NCBI GenBank assembly: GCA_035547055.1 | Contig: DASZVN010000118.1 | Coordinates: forward strand, 1-27,496 | Direction of reading: 5' to 3' | DNA: 27,496 bases | Source of the DNA: DASZVN01 sp035547055 | GTDB taxonomy: Bacteria > Pseudomonadota > Alphaproteobacteria > Rhizobiales > Methylopilaceae | Shown here: positions 1 through 7,826 of the stretch, in pieces | How positions within the stretch are numbered: position 1 is the stretch's first letter | Layout of the letters: each line of letters opens with the position of its first letter | Made by a program: the position numbers and the translations under genes | Notes under the pieces: model-generated | Seen by the model: the letters and a program-made list of their open reading frames with translations, nothing else | What the model was told of the DNA's origin: nothing | Databases searched by the model: none

Positions 1-1
1 G

Positions 2-628
2 GCGAGCCCAGCCTTTTCCGCGTTCCGCCGCCTCGCCACTGTCGCGAAAGGCGGCGGCGAGGCGGCGGTGCCGCCGGCACCGCCGCCTGCGCCGTCCGCC
101 GCGCCAGCTTCCGCACCGGCTCCCGCGTCCAAGCCGGCCGCGCCGCCTGCCGCCGCTACCCAGCCGCCGCGCCCGGCGCCGCCGCCCGTGGCCGAGGTGA
201 TCGGCCCGCCGTCCGCACCGCCCGCCGCCGCATCGCCGACGGCACCGCCCGCCGCTTCGCCTCCGCCGAAGGTGGCTGCCAAGCCCGCGGTGCCGCCGCC
301 GCTCCGCCCGTCGGCACCCCCGACGCCGCCCTCGCGGCCTGCCGCCGACAAGGCTCCGGCCCGGCGCGAGCCCGGCTTCGATCCGCTCTTCGCCGACATC
401 GAGCGCCAGCTCGAGGAGGCGCTGCGCCGGCCCGATGCGCCCCAGCGCGCCGCCAAGCCGCAGCCGCCCGCGCCGCCGCCGGCTGCGGCCGAGCCGCCGC
501 TTGCCGCCGAGGCCGAACCCCCTCCAGTCTCGCCTCCGCCGGCGCGCCCGCCTGAGAAGAAGCCGGTCTCGCTCGAGGAGGAAATGGCGAGCCTGCTCGG
601 CCGCGATTTCAGCCGCGATAAGAAGTAG
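2..628 (+). CDS. fliO: FliO-like flagellar export protein, C-terminal part (5' end outside window)
   Basis: The reading frame is open from the window edge to the TAG at 626-628, so only the C-terminal part is visible. The visible part is a long proline/alanine-rich, low-complexity segment. It includes a short acidic stretch, DPLFADIERQLEEALRR, and ends in SLEEEMASLLGR plus a basic tail. No membrane segment is visible; in FliO it would lie N-terminal, outside the window. FliO is a small membrane protein that helps FliP assemble into the flagellar type III export gate. The assignment rests on position directly upstream of fliP, on the Pro-rich tail, and on my recollection that Rhizobiales FliO-like proteins end with a similar EEEMASLLGR motif. 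Sequence alone would not prove it, because Pro/Ala-rich tails are unspecific. The first in-frame start codon inside the window (GTG at 68) is internal. Confidence 0.6.
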   Translation, partial: ASPAFSAFRRLATVAKGGGEAAVPPAPPPAPSAAPASAPAPASKPAAPPAAATQPPRPAPPPVAEVIGPPSAPPAAASPTAPPAASPPPKVAAKPAVPPPLRPSAPPTPPSRPAADKAPARREPGFDPLFADIERQLEEALRRPDAPQRAAKPQPPAPPPAAAEPPLAAEAEPPPVSPPPARPPEKKPVSLEEEMASLLGRDFSRDKK

Positions 629-675
629 GGCGCAGAAGCGCACCGCACTGGTCCCTCCGAAGCCCGCGGTCCAAT

Positions 676-757
676 TCGGCTATCCACGACTTCCTCGGCC
701 CGATCCCTTGCAGACTCGTGGATCGGCGGCCCAAGCCAGGGCATGGTGGGCCGGAGC
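676..757. repeat. Probable decayed copy of a REP-like palindrome, fliO-fliP gap
   Basis: The 142-base gap between fliO and fliP holds a perfect 8-bp inverted repeat, ATCCACGA at 682-689 and TCGTGGAT at 716-723. The right arm and following bases (cgtggat, then cggcggcccaagcc) resemble, with several differences, the right half of the repeat at 11035-11126 (cgtggat, then ggccgggacaagcccgg). I read it as a degraded member of the same family. No convincing ORF or promoter was seen here. Confidence 0.4.
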
Positions 758-770
758 CTCGATTTCTGAC

Positions 771-1523
771 ATGACGCGCCGCCGGGCGCTTCTCGGAGTC
801 TTCGTTGGCGCCGCCGCCGGGCTCTGCGCGAGCACGGCCTTCGCCCAGACGATCTCCGTCGATCTCGGCCAGGGCGGCATCACCGAGCGCGCGCTCGAGC
901 TGGTCGCGCTGATCACGGTGCTGTCGCTGGCGCCGTCGATCCTGGTGATGGTCACCTCGTTCACCCGGATCGTGGTGGTGCTGTCGCTGCTCCGCACCGC
1001 GCTCGGGACCCAGACGGCGCCGCCCAACACCGTCGTCGTCAGCCTGGCGCTGTTCCTCACCGCCTTCGTGATGGCGCCGACCTTCGAGGCCGCCTACCAG
1101 GCCGGGGTGGCGCCGCTGGTGGCCGGCCAGATCCAGCCGCAGCAGGCCTTCGCCCGCGCCGCCGAGCCGTTCCGCGGCTTCATGCTGCGCCACGTCCGCG
1201 AGCAGGACCTGATGCTCTTCGTCGACCTCGCCCGCAAGAACGGGCAGGCCGCGACGGCGCCGAACGGGCCCGAGGAGGTGGCGCTCTCGACCCTGATCCC
1301 GGCCTTCATGATCTCGGAACTCCGCCGCGCCTTCGAGATCGGCTTCCTCCTGTTCGTGCCGTTCCTGGTGATCGACCTCGTGGTCGCGTCGGTGCTGATG
1401 TCGATGGGCATGATGATGCTGCCGCCGGCCCTGGTGTCGCTGCCGTTCAAGCTGATCTTCTTCGTGCTGGTGGACGGCTGGAGCCTCGTCGCCGGCTCGC
1501 TGGTGCAGAGCTACGCGTCGTGA
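771..1523 (+). CDS. fliP: Flagellar type III export gate protein FliP
   Basis: FliP is a core subunit of the FliPQR export gate in the inner membrane and passes flagellar subunits through the basal body. The ATG at 771 gives 250 residues, the normal length for the family. Residues 1-25 form a signal peptide (twin-basic MTRRR start, hydrophobic core, AFA cleavage region), as usual for FliP. Family landmarks follow: LAPSILVMVTSFTRIVVVLS in the first membrane region, LRTALGTQTAPPN, LALFLTAFVMAP, and the C-terminal helices around LIPAFMISELRRAFEIGF and SMGMMMLPP. The same frame is open upstream to 435, but that extension is Arg-rich, overlaps fliO and has no family character. A GGAG lies about 15 bases before the ATG, so the ribosome site is weak. 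The other export genes (fliQ, fliR, flhB) lie in a separate operon about 10 kb away. Confidence 0.96.
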   Translation: MTRRRALLGVFVGAAAGLCASTAFAQTISVDLGQGGITERALELVALITVLSLAPSILVMVTSFTRIVVVLSLLRTALGTQTAPPNTVVVSLALFLTAFVMAPTFEAAYQAGVAPLVAGQIQPQQAFARAAEPFRGFMLRHVREQDLMLFVDLARKNGQAATAPNGPEEVALSTLIPAFMISELRRAFEIGFLLFVPFLVIDLVVASVLMSMGMMMLPPALVSLPFKLIFFVLVDGWSLVAGSLVQSYAS

Positions 1524-1524
1524 C

Positions 1525-1578
1525 GGCGAATAGCGAATAGCGAATAGCGGGCGTCACCCGTCCTACTCGCTGCTCGCC
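1525..1578. terminator. Repeat-derived hairpin between convergent fliP and the barrel gene
   Basis: The 7-base unit GCGAATA occurs three times in tandem at 1526-1546. The left part (1525-1540) is an imperfect inverted match (13 of 16) to 1563-1578. A short CGGG/CCCG stem sits in the loop at 1548-1560. The hairpin lies between two convergent genes and could end both transcripts. There is no U-tract, so a terminator role is inference. Confidence 0.4.
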
Positions 1579-1582
1579 ACTC

Positions 1583-2398
1583 TCAAAACCGGTGCCACAC
1601 TCCCGCGACGAAGCCGCGCTCATGGAGCGCGTTGACGCCGAGCACCGTGGTCAGGGCGCCGAGCTGGACCGACCAGCGCGGGGTGAGATCGTAGACCACG
1701 CTGGCTTCCAGCTTGGTCCAACGGCCGGGGAGGAAGGGCGCCTGCGCGGGGCCGTAGGTCACGGTGGTGAAGGACTGGAGCATCACCAGCACGCGCGGCG
1801 TCGGACGCAGGCCCAGGGTGAGATCGAGATGGACTTCGTCGGCCGGCGCGCCGGCGCGGGTACGATAGGCCAGCTCGACATCAGTGAAGCCCGACCATTT
1901 GCCGAGCATGAAGCTGTGCCCGGCGAGGAGTCGCCAGTCGGTCTCGGCGTCGGCATAGCCGAGCTGCGCGGTGTCGCCGTGCCGGCGTGGTCCGGGCAGG
2001 TAGCCCATGGCCTGGATCGAGAGCGCCGTCGACCCCGCCTGCCAGATGCGGGCGCGGATGCCGGCGCCGCTCTGGCCGAAGCCGTCGTAGCGGGAGGTCG
2101 GCCAGGTCGTCCGCACCGAGAGAAGGTCGGGCGCCGCGATCGCGGTCAGCCAGCCGGTCAGGCCGTATTCGACGAGAGCCGTGCCCTCGAGCTTGCGATA
2201 GGGCGGGGCTGCAACCCCGCGGCCGTCGGCGAGGAAGTCATGGTCGCCGCCGCTGTCGGTCAGCGAGACGATGACCTGGCCTTGGCCGGCCGGTTGGGCC
2301 CACGCCCCGGCCTCGACCCGCGCGGGCGCTGCCGCCAGCAGTGCGGCGGCGGCGACACACGGCGCAAGCGTCTTCGCGCCGCTCCGCGGCGAACCCAT
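1583..2398 (-). CDS. Predicted outer-membrane beta-barrel-like protein, unknown function
   Basis: I do not recognise a named family with certainty. The protein is about 271 residues, with a signal peptide (hydrophobic CVAAAALLAAAP, cut near VEA-GAW). The rest is rich in alternating aromatic and polar residues with Tyr/Trp and Gly turns, and it ends in a C-terminal Phe (GVWHRF). Together these suggest an outer-membrane barrel. The mature N-terminus GAWAQPAGQGQVIVS resembles a GAW...G.G motif I associate with uncharacterised Rhizobiales secreted proteins. GTG (2401) and ATG (2398) are adjacent; I chose the ATG because the AGGGG at 2405-2409 is better spaced for it. The gene is convergent with fliP and downstream of the VOC gene on the same strand, 124 bases away, probably with its own promoter. 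Localisation is inference and function is unknown. Confidence 0.75.
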   Translation of the reverse strand: MGSPRSGAKTLAPCVAAAALLAAAPARVEAGAWAQPAGQGQVIVSLTDSGGDHDFLADGRGVAAPPYRKLEGTALVEYGLTGWLTAIAAPDLLSVRTTWPTSRYDGFGQSGAGIRARIWQAGSTALSIQAMGYLPGPRRHGDTAQLGYADAETDWRLLAGHSFMLGKWSGFTDVELAYRTRAGAPADEVHLDLTLGLRPTPRVLVMLQSFTTVTYGPAQAPFLPGRWTKLEASVVYDLTPRWSVQLGALTTVLGVNALHERGFVAGVWHRF

Positions 2399-2451
2399 CA
2401 CGCGCCCCTGCCCTCGATCGGCCGTTCACGCTGGCCGTTGAGCAAAGGCTC

Positions 2452-2500
2452 GGTTCAACCCAGGCGCGGGCGCAACTCATGAATGCAACGAGGTTGAACT
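2452..2500. promoter_or_regulatory. Inverted repeat GGTTCAACC / GGTTGAACT upstream of the barrel gene
   Basis: In the 124-base gap before the barrel gene, GGTTCAACC (2452-2460) and GGTTGAACT (2492-2500) are near-perfect inverse copies with centres 40 bp apart. An AT-rich patch (taatattta, 2500-2508) follows, unusual in this GC-rich sequence and a possible promoter core. Half-sites about four helical turns apart would suit a dimeric regulator or DNA loop. This is pattern evidence only. Confidence 0.3.
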
Positions 2501-2522
2501 AATATTTACAGCCGCTGTTCGG

Positions 2523-2945
2523 CTATTTGGCGAACAGGCGCGACAGGTCGTCGAAGCCCTTGAACTCCAGGGCGTTGCCGGCGGGGTCGTAGAAGAACAT
2601 CGTGCCCTGCTCGCCGACTTGGCCGGCGAAGCGGATATGCGGCGCGATGACGAAATCGACCCCCGCGGCCTCCAGCCGCGCCGCCAGGGTACGCCATTCC
2701 GCCATCGCCATCACCACGCCGAAATGCGGCACCGGCACGTCGTCGCCGTCGACGGGATTGTGGTGCAGGCGGGTGCGCCGGCCGGGGTCGAGATGGGCGA
2801 CGATCTGGTGGCCGAACAGGTCGAAGTCGATCCAGGTGTCGGCGCTGCGCCCTTCGGGGCAGCCGAGCACGGTGCCGTAGAACCGGCGCGCCGCCGCGAG
2901 GTCGTCGACCGGGAAGGCAATGTGGAAGGGGCGAAGATGGTCCAT
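2523..2945 (-). CDS. VOC superfamily (glyoxalase/dioxygenase fold) protein
   Basis: This 140-residue protein has two beta-alpha-beta-beta-beta modules typical of the vicinal oxygen chelate superfamily. The N-terminal module begins RPFHIAFPVDDLAAARRFYG and the C-terminal one runs from PHFGVVM to FFYDPAGNALEFKGF. Candidate metal ligands are His8, His74 and Glu127, the usual VOC positions. Family members include glyoxalase I, ring-cleaving dioxygenases and resistance proteins. The PHFGV and DPAGNALEFKGF wording fits an uncharacterised 'VOC family protein', and the substrate cannot be called. AAAGGA about five bases before the ATG is a good ribosome site and supports the start. It lies 68 bases downstream of comEC on the same strand. 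Confidence 0.9.
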   Translation of the reverse strand: MDHLRPFHIAFPVDDLAAARRFYGTVLGCPEGRSADTWIDFDLFGHQIVAHLDPGRRTRLHHNPVDGDDVPVPHFGVVMAMAEWRTLAARLEAAGVDFVIAPHIRFAGQVGEQGTMFFYDPAGNALEFKGFDDLSRLFAK

Positions 2946-3013
2946 GGCGTTCCTTTACGTCCGCGCGCGGCAGGTGGGAATGGGCGAGGGCGATCGGTGC
3001 AACGGCGGCGGCC

Positions 3014-5296
3014 CTATTGTCCGAGAGCGGGCCGCTCGACCTGGACCGGCTCGTCGTCGGCGTCGTCCGGTGTGGCCGGTTTCGGCGCGGCGTCCGCGGG
3101 TGGCGGGGTCGGCGGCACCGGGCGGTCGTACCAGCGCCGCGACGACCAGGGCGGTCGCGCCACGGTCGCCTCGATGCCGCCGGGGCCGAGCCGTAGCGCG
3201 TGCGCGCCGCCGCTCGCGAGGTCGCGGCCGTCGATCACGAAGGTATGGGCGCGGCAGCCCGCCCGCACCGCGAGCCGCGTCACCACGATCGCGGCGCGGC
3301 CGCAGTCCTCGCGAAGCGCGGCGTAGCTCCAGTCGGCGGCGAGGAAGCGGCCGTCGGGCAAGGGCGCGGTGCAGCCGAGGCTGTCGCAGCGGATGCCGGC
3401 CGCGAGCGCGCGGTCGCGGTGGGTGCGGCCGTCACCGGTCGCCGCGAGCCATTCGTCGACGGCGAAGCCGTCGAAGCGGATGCCGATGACGTGGAGCTGC
3501 CCGTCGGGCGCGCGCACCGCCACGGCGCGGCCCTCGGGTTCGACGAATACGTCCGGGGCGGTCGCCGTCGCCGCGAGCCAGAGGCCGAGGACGAGCGGCA
3601 CGACGGCAAGCCAGCGCAGCCGGGTCGCGAACAGCGCGAGCCAGAGCAGCGCCAATGTCATCAGCACCATCGCGGCCGGGCCGAAGGCGACGACGTGGCG
3701 GCTGGCGCCCGGCCACGACGCCACCGCATGGGCCACTGCCATCATGCCGTCGACGCCCCAGGCCATCGCCATCCACGCCACGGCATCGAGGCCGAACGGC
3801 ATCAGGACGATGCCGACGATCACCGCCGGCATGATGACGAAGCTGATCAGCGGCAGCGTGCCGACATTCGCGGCAAGGCCATAGGCGGACAGGCGCTGGA
3901 AATGGAACGCGGCTGCCGGCGCGGTGGCGAAGCCGGCGAGGATGGTCGTGACCGCCGCGCCGCCGAGATGGCCGGCGAGCCAGCGCGCCGCGCGGCCGAC
4001 CGGTCCCTTCGGCGCGGGCGCGGGCGGACGGGCCCGGCGGCGCTGATACCACGCGACCAGCGCCACCACCGCCGCGTAGGACATCTGGAAGCTCGGCCCG
4101 ATCGCGGCCTCCGGCGTGAACGCCAGCACCAGCACCGCCGACACCGCGACGTTACGGAGCGTCAGCGCGGCGCGGTCGAAGGCGACCGCGATCAGCACCA
4201 GCGCGATCATGATGAAGGAGCGCTGGGTCGCGACCTCGTTGCCGGACAGGATCAGGTAGCCGGCGGCGACCGCGATGGCGGCGCCGGCGGCCCATTTCTT
4301 CACCGGGTAGCGCAGCGCGAGGCCCGGGATCATCACCAGGATCAGGCGGAGCACGAAGAACACGCCGCCGGCGACCAGCGCCATGTGCAGTCCGGAGATC
4401 GAGATGACGTGGTAGATGCCGGCGGTCCGCATGTCGGCGTTCATCGCCTCGGGTATGCCGGCGCGCTCGCCGGTCACCATCGAGGCGGAGATCGCCCCGC
4501 GCGGCCCCGGCACCACGGCGAGGATGCGGGCGGTGATCGCGTTGCGGAGCCGGTCGACCCCGTTCTGGAAGCGCTGGGGCAGCGTCGCCGGTGCGGCAGG
4601 AAGGAGGCGCAGCTTGCTCGTGCTCTCGCCGAGGCCGCCGAGGCCGTCGAAGAAGGCGTCGCGGGCGAAATCGTAGCCGCCGGGCAGGGCCGGCCCGGGC
4701 GGCGGGTGCCAGCGGGTGTCGACGGCGATGCGGTCGCCGGCTTCCAGCGGGTGCCTGCCGCGGATGGTGACGCGGAGCCGGTACGGCAGCGCGGCCGTCG
4801 CGACGCCGGCGAGGCTCTCCGGCCGGATGACGACCCGCTCGCGGCCCGCGCCGGGTTCGACGGTCTCGACCGTGCCGACCGCCTCGCCGGTGAAGGTGTG
4901 CGGCAGGATCGGCGCCGCGACCAGCGCGACGCGGAGCGTGCAGGCGAAGAAGCCGGCGGCGACCGCGGTCGCGCCGGCGAGGAGCGGCAGCGCCACCGGA
5001 CGGCGGCGAGCGAGGAAGGCGAGCGCCGCGCACACGCCGAGCGCGGCCGCCGCGGCCGGCAGCGACGGATCGGTCGAGGCGGAGAAGAACAGCGCGATGC
5101 CGCCGATCGCCGCCACCGGCAGCCACAGGCCGAGTCGGCCTTGCGCCGCCTCCTCGGTAAGAGCGCTCCCGAGCGCGCCCGGCAGCGCGGCCCACGAGAT
5201 GGCCGGCGAGCCGGTACGGCGGCCAATCGCGGCGCCGGCGACCGCAACCGCCGCCGCGCCGAAGCGCCCGTGCAACTGGCCTCCGCCCCGGTCCAT
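3014..5296 (-). CDS. comEC: ComEC/Rec2 family DNA-uptake channel protein
   Basis: ComEC forms the inner-membrane channel that carries single-stranded DNA into the cytoplasm during natural transformation. The 760-residue protein has N-terminal membrane helices, a soluble OB-like DUF4131 region (about residues 130-235), and the polytopic Competence domain from about 250 to 565. The Competence domain carries the family hallmark YHVISISGLHMALVAGG at 295-311. Residues after about 575 occupy the place of the metallo-beta-lactamase-like domain but show no HxHxDH metal motif. The last 40 residues are a Pro/Asp-rich tail. The start follows a good ribosome site (GGAAGGA) and divergent gltX begins 80 bases away, a pairing common in Rhizobiales. 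Competence is not shown by this gene alone, since no other com genes are present. Confidence 0.93.
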   Translation of the reverse strand: MDRGGGQLHGRFGAAAVAVAGAAIGRRTGSPAISWAALPGALGSALTEEAAQGRLGLWLPVAAIGGIALFFSASTDPSLPAAAAALGVCAALAFLARRRPVALPLLAGATAVAAGFFACTLRVALVAAPILPHTFTGEAVGTVETVEPGAGRERVVIRPESLAGVATAALPYRLRVTIRGRHPLEAGDRIAVDTRWHPPPGPALPGGYDFARDAFFDGLGGLGESTSKLRLLPAAPATLPQRFQNGVDRLRNAITARILAVVPGPRGAISASMVTGERAGIPEAMNADMRTAGIYHVISISGLHMALVAGGVFFVLRLILVMIPGLALRYPVKKWAAGAAIAVAAGYLILSGNEVATQRSFIMIALVLIAVAFDRAALTLRNVAVSAVLVLAFTPEAAIGPSFQMSYAAVVALVAWYQRRRARPPAPAPKGPVGRAARWLAGHLGGAAVTTILAGFATAPAAAFHFQRLSAYGLAANVGTLPLISFVIMPAVIVGIVLMPFGLDAVAWMAMAWGVDGMMAVAHAVASWPGASRHVVAFGPAAMVLMTLALLWLALFATRLRWLAVVPLVLGLWLAATATAPDVFVEPEGRAVAVRAPDGQLHVIGIRFDGFAVDEWLAATGDGRTHRDRALAAGIRCDSLGCTAPLPDGRFLAADWSYAALREDCGRAAIVVTRLAVRAGCRAHTFVIDGRDLASGGAHALRLGPGGIEATVARPPWSSRRWYDRPVPPTPPPADAAPKPATPDDADDEPVQVERPALGQ

Positions 5297-5376
5297 CTTG
5301 GTTTTCCTTCCCGGGGGTCCATGTTACACGGGCCCCCGCGCGGCAGAAGCCGCCATTCCCCGAGATTTGAGCCGCG
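5297..5376. promoter_or_regulatory. Divergent comEC/gltX intergenic region with a GC-rich hairpin
   Basis: This 80-base gap must hold both promoters. A 9-bp stem with one G-U pair is formed by 5312-5320 (cgggggtcc) and 5330-5338 (gggcccccg), with the loop atgttacac. TTGGTT (5298-5303) and TGTTAC (5322-5327), 18 bases apart, are a possible -35/-10 pair for gltX; in that case the -10 would sit in the loop of the palindrome. There is no T-tract, so a terminator is unlikely. Confidence 0.3.
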
Positions 5377-6795
5377 ATGTCAGAGACCGTCGTCCGTTTT
5401 GCGCCGTCCCCGACGGGCTTCCTGCATATCGGCGGGGCGCGCACGGCGCTGTTCAACTGGCTCTATGCCCGCCACACCGGCGGCAAGATGAGGCTCCGCA
5501 TCGAGGATACCGACCGCGCCCGCTCGACCCAGGCCGCGATCGACGCGATCCTCGACGGACTCGCCTGGCTCGGCCTGGCGTGGGACGGCGAGCCGGTGTT
5601 CCAGTTCGCCCGCGTCGAGCGCCACCGCGCCGTCGTCGAGGAGATGCTGGCGCGGGGCACCGCCTATCGCTGCTACTGCACCGCCGAGGAGCTCGAGGCG
5701 ATGCGCGCCCGCGCCGCCGCCGAGGGGCGGCCGCCGCGCTACGACGGCCGCTGGCGCGACCGCGACCCCGCCGAGGCGCCGGCCGGCGTCGCTCCGGCCA
5801 TCCGCCTGCGCGCGCCGCAGGAGGGCGAGACCGTGATCGAGGACGCGGTGCAGGGCCGCGTCACCTTTCCCAACGCCGACCTCGACGACCTCGTGCTGCT
5901 CCGCTCCGACGGCACGCCGACCTACATGCTGGCGGTCGTCGTCGACGACCACGACATGGGCGTGACCGACATCATCCGCGGCGTCGACCACCTCACCAAT
6001 GCTGCCCGCCAGGTCCACATCTACCAGGCGCTCGGCTGGGACGTGCCGCGGATGGCGCATATCCCGCTGATCCACGGGCCGGACGGCACCAAGCTGTCCA
6101 AGCGCCACGGCGCGCTCGGGGTCGAGGCCTATCGCGAGATGGGATACCTGCCGGCGGCGCTCAGGAACTATCTCGTCCGCCTCGGCTGGAGCCACGGCGA
6201 CCAGGAGATCTTCTCGGCCGACGAGATGATCGCCCTGTTCGACCTCGACCATGTCGGCCGCTCGGCGGCGCGGTTCGATTTCGCCAAGCTGGAGAACCTG
6301 AACGGGCAGTATATCCGCGCCGCCGCGGACGCCGATCTTCTGGCCGATTTCCGCGTGGCGCTGCCTTATCTCCCCGGCGGTGCGGCGGCCAAGGCCAAGC
6401 TCGACGCCGGGCTGTGGGAGGCTTTCGCCGCGGCGCTGCCGGGGCTGAAGGAGCGGGCGAAGACCCTGATCGACCTCCTCGACGGCGCCTCGTTCCTCCT
6501 CGCCGACCGGCCGCTCCAGCTCGACGGCCGCGCCGAGGCGCTCTTGACCGACGAGGCCAAGGCGCGGCTCCGCGCGCTCGCGGGCGACCTCGCCGGCTTG
6601 TCGGAGTGGAATGCGGAGGCCGCCGAGGCGGTGGTGCGCCGCTTCGCCGAGCAGGAGGGCGTGAAGCTCGGCCAGGTCGCCCAGCCGCTTCGCGCCGCGG
6701 TGACCGGCCGCGCGGTGTCGCCGCCGATCTTCGACGTGCTCGCGATCCTCGGCCGCCAGGAAAGCCTGGCCCGCATCGCCGACCGCGCGGGGTAG
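5377..6795 (+). CDS. gltX: Glutamyl-tRNA synthetase
   Basis: This class I synthetase charges tRNA with glutamate for translation and tetrapyrrole synthesis. The 472 residues match the family length. The HIGH-type signature is HIGG at residues 17-20 within RFAPSPTGFLHIGGARTALF. The KMSKS-type loop is KLSKR at 239-243. A CYC pair lies in the insertion domain (YRCYCTAEEL), but the later cysteine of the four-ligand zinc site of E. coli GluRS is absent. The C-terminal half is the helical anticodon-binding region. Many alphaproteobacteria carry two GltX proteins, one of which charges tRNA-Gln for amidation; which type this is cannot be settled here. The ribosome site before the ATG is weak. The downstream neighbour is not gltA, which often follows gltX in Rhizobiales, but the convergent fabI. 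Confidence 0.97.
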   Translation: MSETVVRFAPSPTGFLHIGGARTALFNWLYARHTGGKMRLRIEDTDRARSTQAAIDAILDGLAWLGLAWDGEPVFQFARVERHRAVVEEMLARGTAYRCYCTAEELEAMRARAAAEGRPPRYDGRWRDRDPAEAPAGVAPAIRLRAPQEGETVIEDAVQGRVTFPNADLDDLVLLRSDGTPTYMLAVVVDDHDMGVTDIIRGVDHLTNAARQVHIYQALGWDVPRMAHIPLIHGPDGTKLSKRHGALGVEAYREMGYLPAALRNYLVRLGWSHGDQEIFSADEMIALFDLDHVGRSAARFDFAKLENLNGQYIRAAADADLLADFRVALPYLPGGAAAKAKLDAGLWEAFAAALPGLKERAKTLIDLLDGASFLLADRPLQLDGRAEALLTDEAKARLRALAGDLAGLSEWNAEAAEAVVRRFAEQEGVKLGQVAQPLRAAVTGRAVSPPIFDVLAILGRQESLARIADRAG

Positions 6796-6807
6796 GGACG
6801 TACCTCT

Positions 6808-6901
6808 CGTCGTTGCGAGGAGCGCAGCGACGAAGCAATCCAGAGGCCGACAATCGTCGGCGCTTGCTGCCCTGGATTGCTTCGCGTCGCTCGCAATGAC
6901 G
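6808..6901. repeat. Palindromic REP-like element between convergent gltX and fabI
   Basis: The left arm (6808-6843, cgtcgttgcgaggagcgcag onwards) and the right arm (6872-6901, ctggattgcttcgcgtcgct onwards) are inverse copies. The left arm has six extra bases and a few mismatches. The GCAATCCAG/CTGGATTGC core at 6835-6843 and 6872-6880 is a perfect 9-bp stem around a 28-base spacer. I recognise this type (CGTCATTGCGAGGAGCG...) as an abundant dispersed bacterial repeat. It fills almost the whole gap and could act as a two-way transcription barrier. Confidence 0.8.
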
Positions 6902-6910
6902 GGGTGACTG

Positions 6911-7795
6911 CTACTCCGCGGCGGCTTTCAGCACGGCGGCGGCGAGGGGGGCGGGCTCGACCGTGCCGTGGCGCTCGGCGGCCTCCTCGGCTTCGTCGAC
7001 CGCCTGCAGCGCCTCGGGGCTCGGCATCGAGATGATGTTGTAGCCGGAATCGACGTAGTGGATCTCGCCGGTGACGCCGGAACCGAGCTCGGACAGAAGA
7101 TAGAGCGCGGCGCCGCCGACCTCGTCGGTCGTCACGGTGCGCCGGAGCGGCGCGTGGCGCTTCTGGTAGTTGAACATCAGCCGCGCGTCGGCGATCCCGG
7201 CGCCGGCCAGCGTCCGGACCGGCCCCGCCGAGATCGCGTTCACCCGAATGCCATGGGGGCCGAAATCGGCGGCGAGGTAGCGGACGCTCGCTTCCAGCGC
7301 GGCCTTGGCGACGCCCATGACGTTGTAGTTCGGCATCACCCGGGTGGCGCCGCCATAGGTCAGGGTCACCATCGAGCCGCCGGGCGGCATCATCTCGGCG
7401 GCGCGCTTGGCGATCTCGGTGAAGGAGAAGCACGAGATCACCATGGTGCGCGAGAAATTGGCGCGGGTGGTGTCGGCGTAGCGGCCCTTCAGCTCGGTGC
7501 GATCGGAGTAGGCGATGGCGTGGACCAGGATGTCGAGCCCGCCCCAGCGCTGGCCGATGGTCGCGAACAGATGGTCGACCGAGTCGAGGTCCTCGACGTC
7601 GCAGGGCATGACGAGATCGGAGCCGACGCTCGCGGCCAGCGGCGCCAGCCGCTTCCGGATCGCCTCGCCCTGATAGGTGAAGGCGAGTTCGGCGCCGGCC
7701 TCGGCCAGGCGGCGGGCGATGCCCCACGCGATCGAATGGTCGTTGGCGACGCCCATGACAAGGGCGCGCTTGCCCGCGAGCAACCCGGCAACCAT
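6911..7795 (-). CDS. fabI: Enoyl-[acyl-carrier-protein] reductase (NADH) FabI
   Basis: FabI carries out the last reduction of each cycle of type II fatty acid synthesis, turning trans-2-enoyl-ACP into acyl-ACP. The 294-residue protein is an atypical short-chain dehydrogenase fold. It has the cofactor-binding start AGKRALVMGVANDHSIAWG and the FabI-specific Tyr-x6-Lys pair (Tyr157, Lys164 in NYNVMGVAKAALEAS), with a second conserved Tyr147. The ATG at 7795 is chosen because GAGGGGAA sits just before it and the family N-terminus starts there. The frame stays open to 7900, but that extension overlaps the end of fabB. The gene is 31 bases after fabB and is the last of fabA-fabB-fabI. The C-terminal tail beyond the catalytic fold is longer than in E. 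coli FabI and acidic. Confidence 0.95.
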   Translation of the reverse strand: MVAGLLAGKRALVMGVANDHSIAWGIARRLAEAGAELAFTYQGEAIRKRLAPLAASVGSDLVMPCDVEDLDSVDHLFATIGQRWGGLDILVHAIAYSDRTELKGRYADTTRANFSRTMVISCFSFTEIAKRAAEMMPPGGSMVTLTYGGATRVMPNYNVMGVAKAALEASVRYLAADFGPHGIRVNAISAGPVRTLAGAGIADARLMFNYQKRHAPLRRTVTTDEVGGAALYLLSELGSGVTGEIHYVDSGYNIISMPSPEALQAVDEAEEAAERHGTVEPAPLAAAVLKAAAE

Positions 7796-7826
7796 TCGAT
7801 GTTCCCCTCGAAGACGAAGCGTGATT

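Noticed and set aside
3200..5491. A 763-codon plus-strand frame opposite comEC
   Set aside because: It is antisense to a well-supported comEC. Its Arg/Gly/His/Asp-rich composition is typical of the opposite strand of GC-rich genes.
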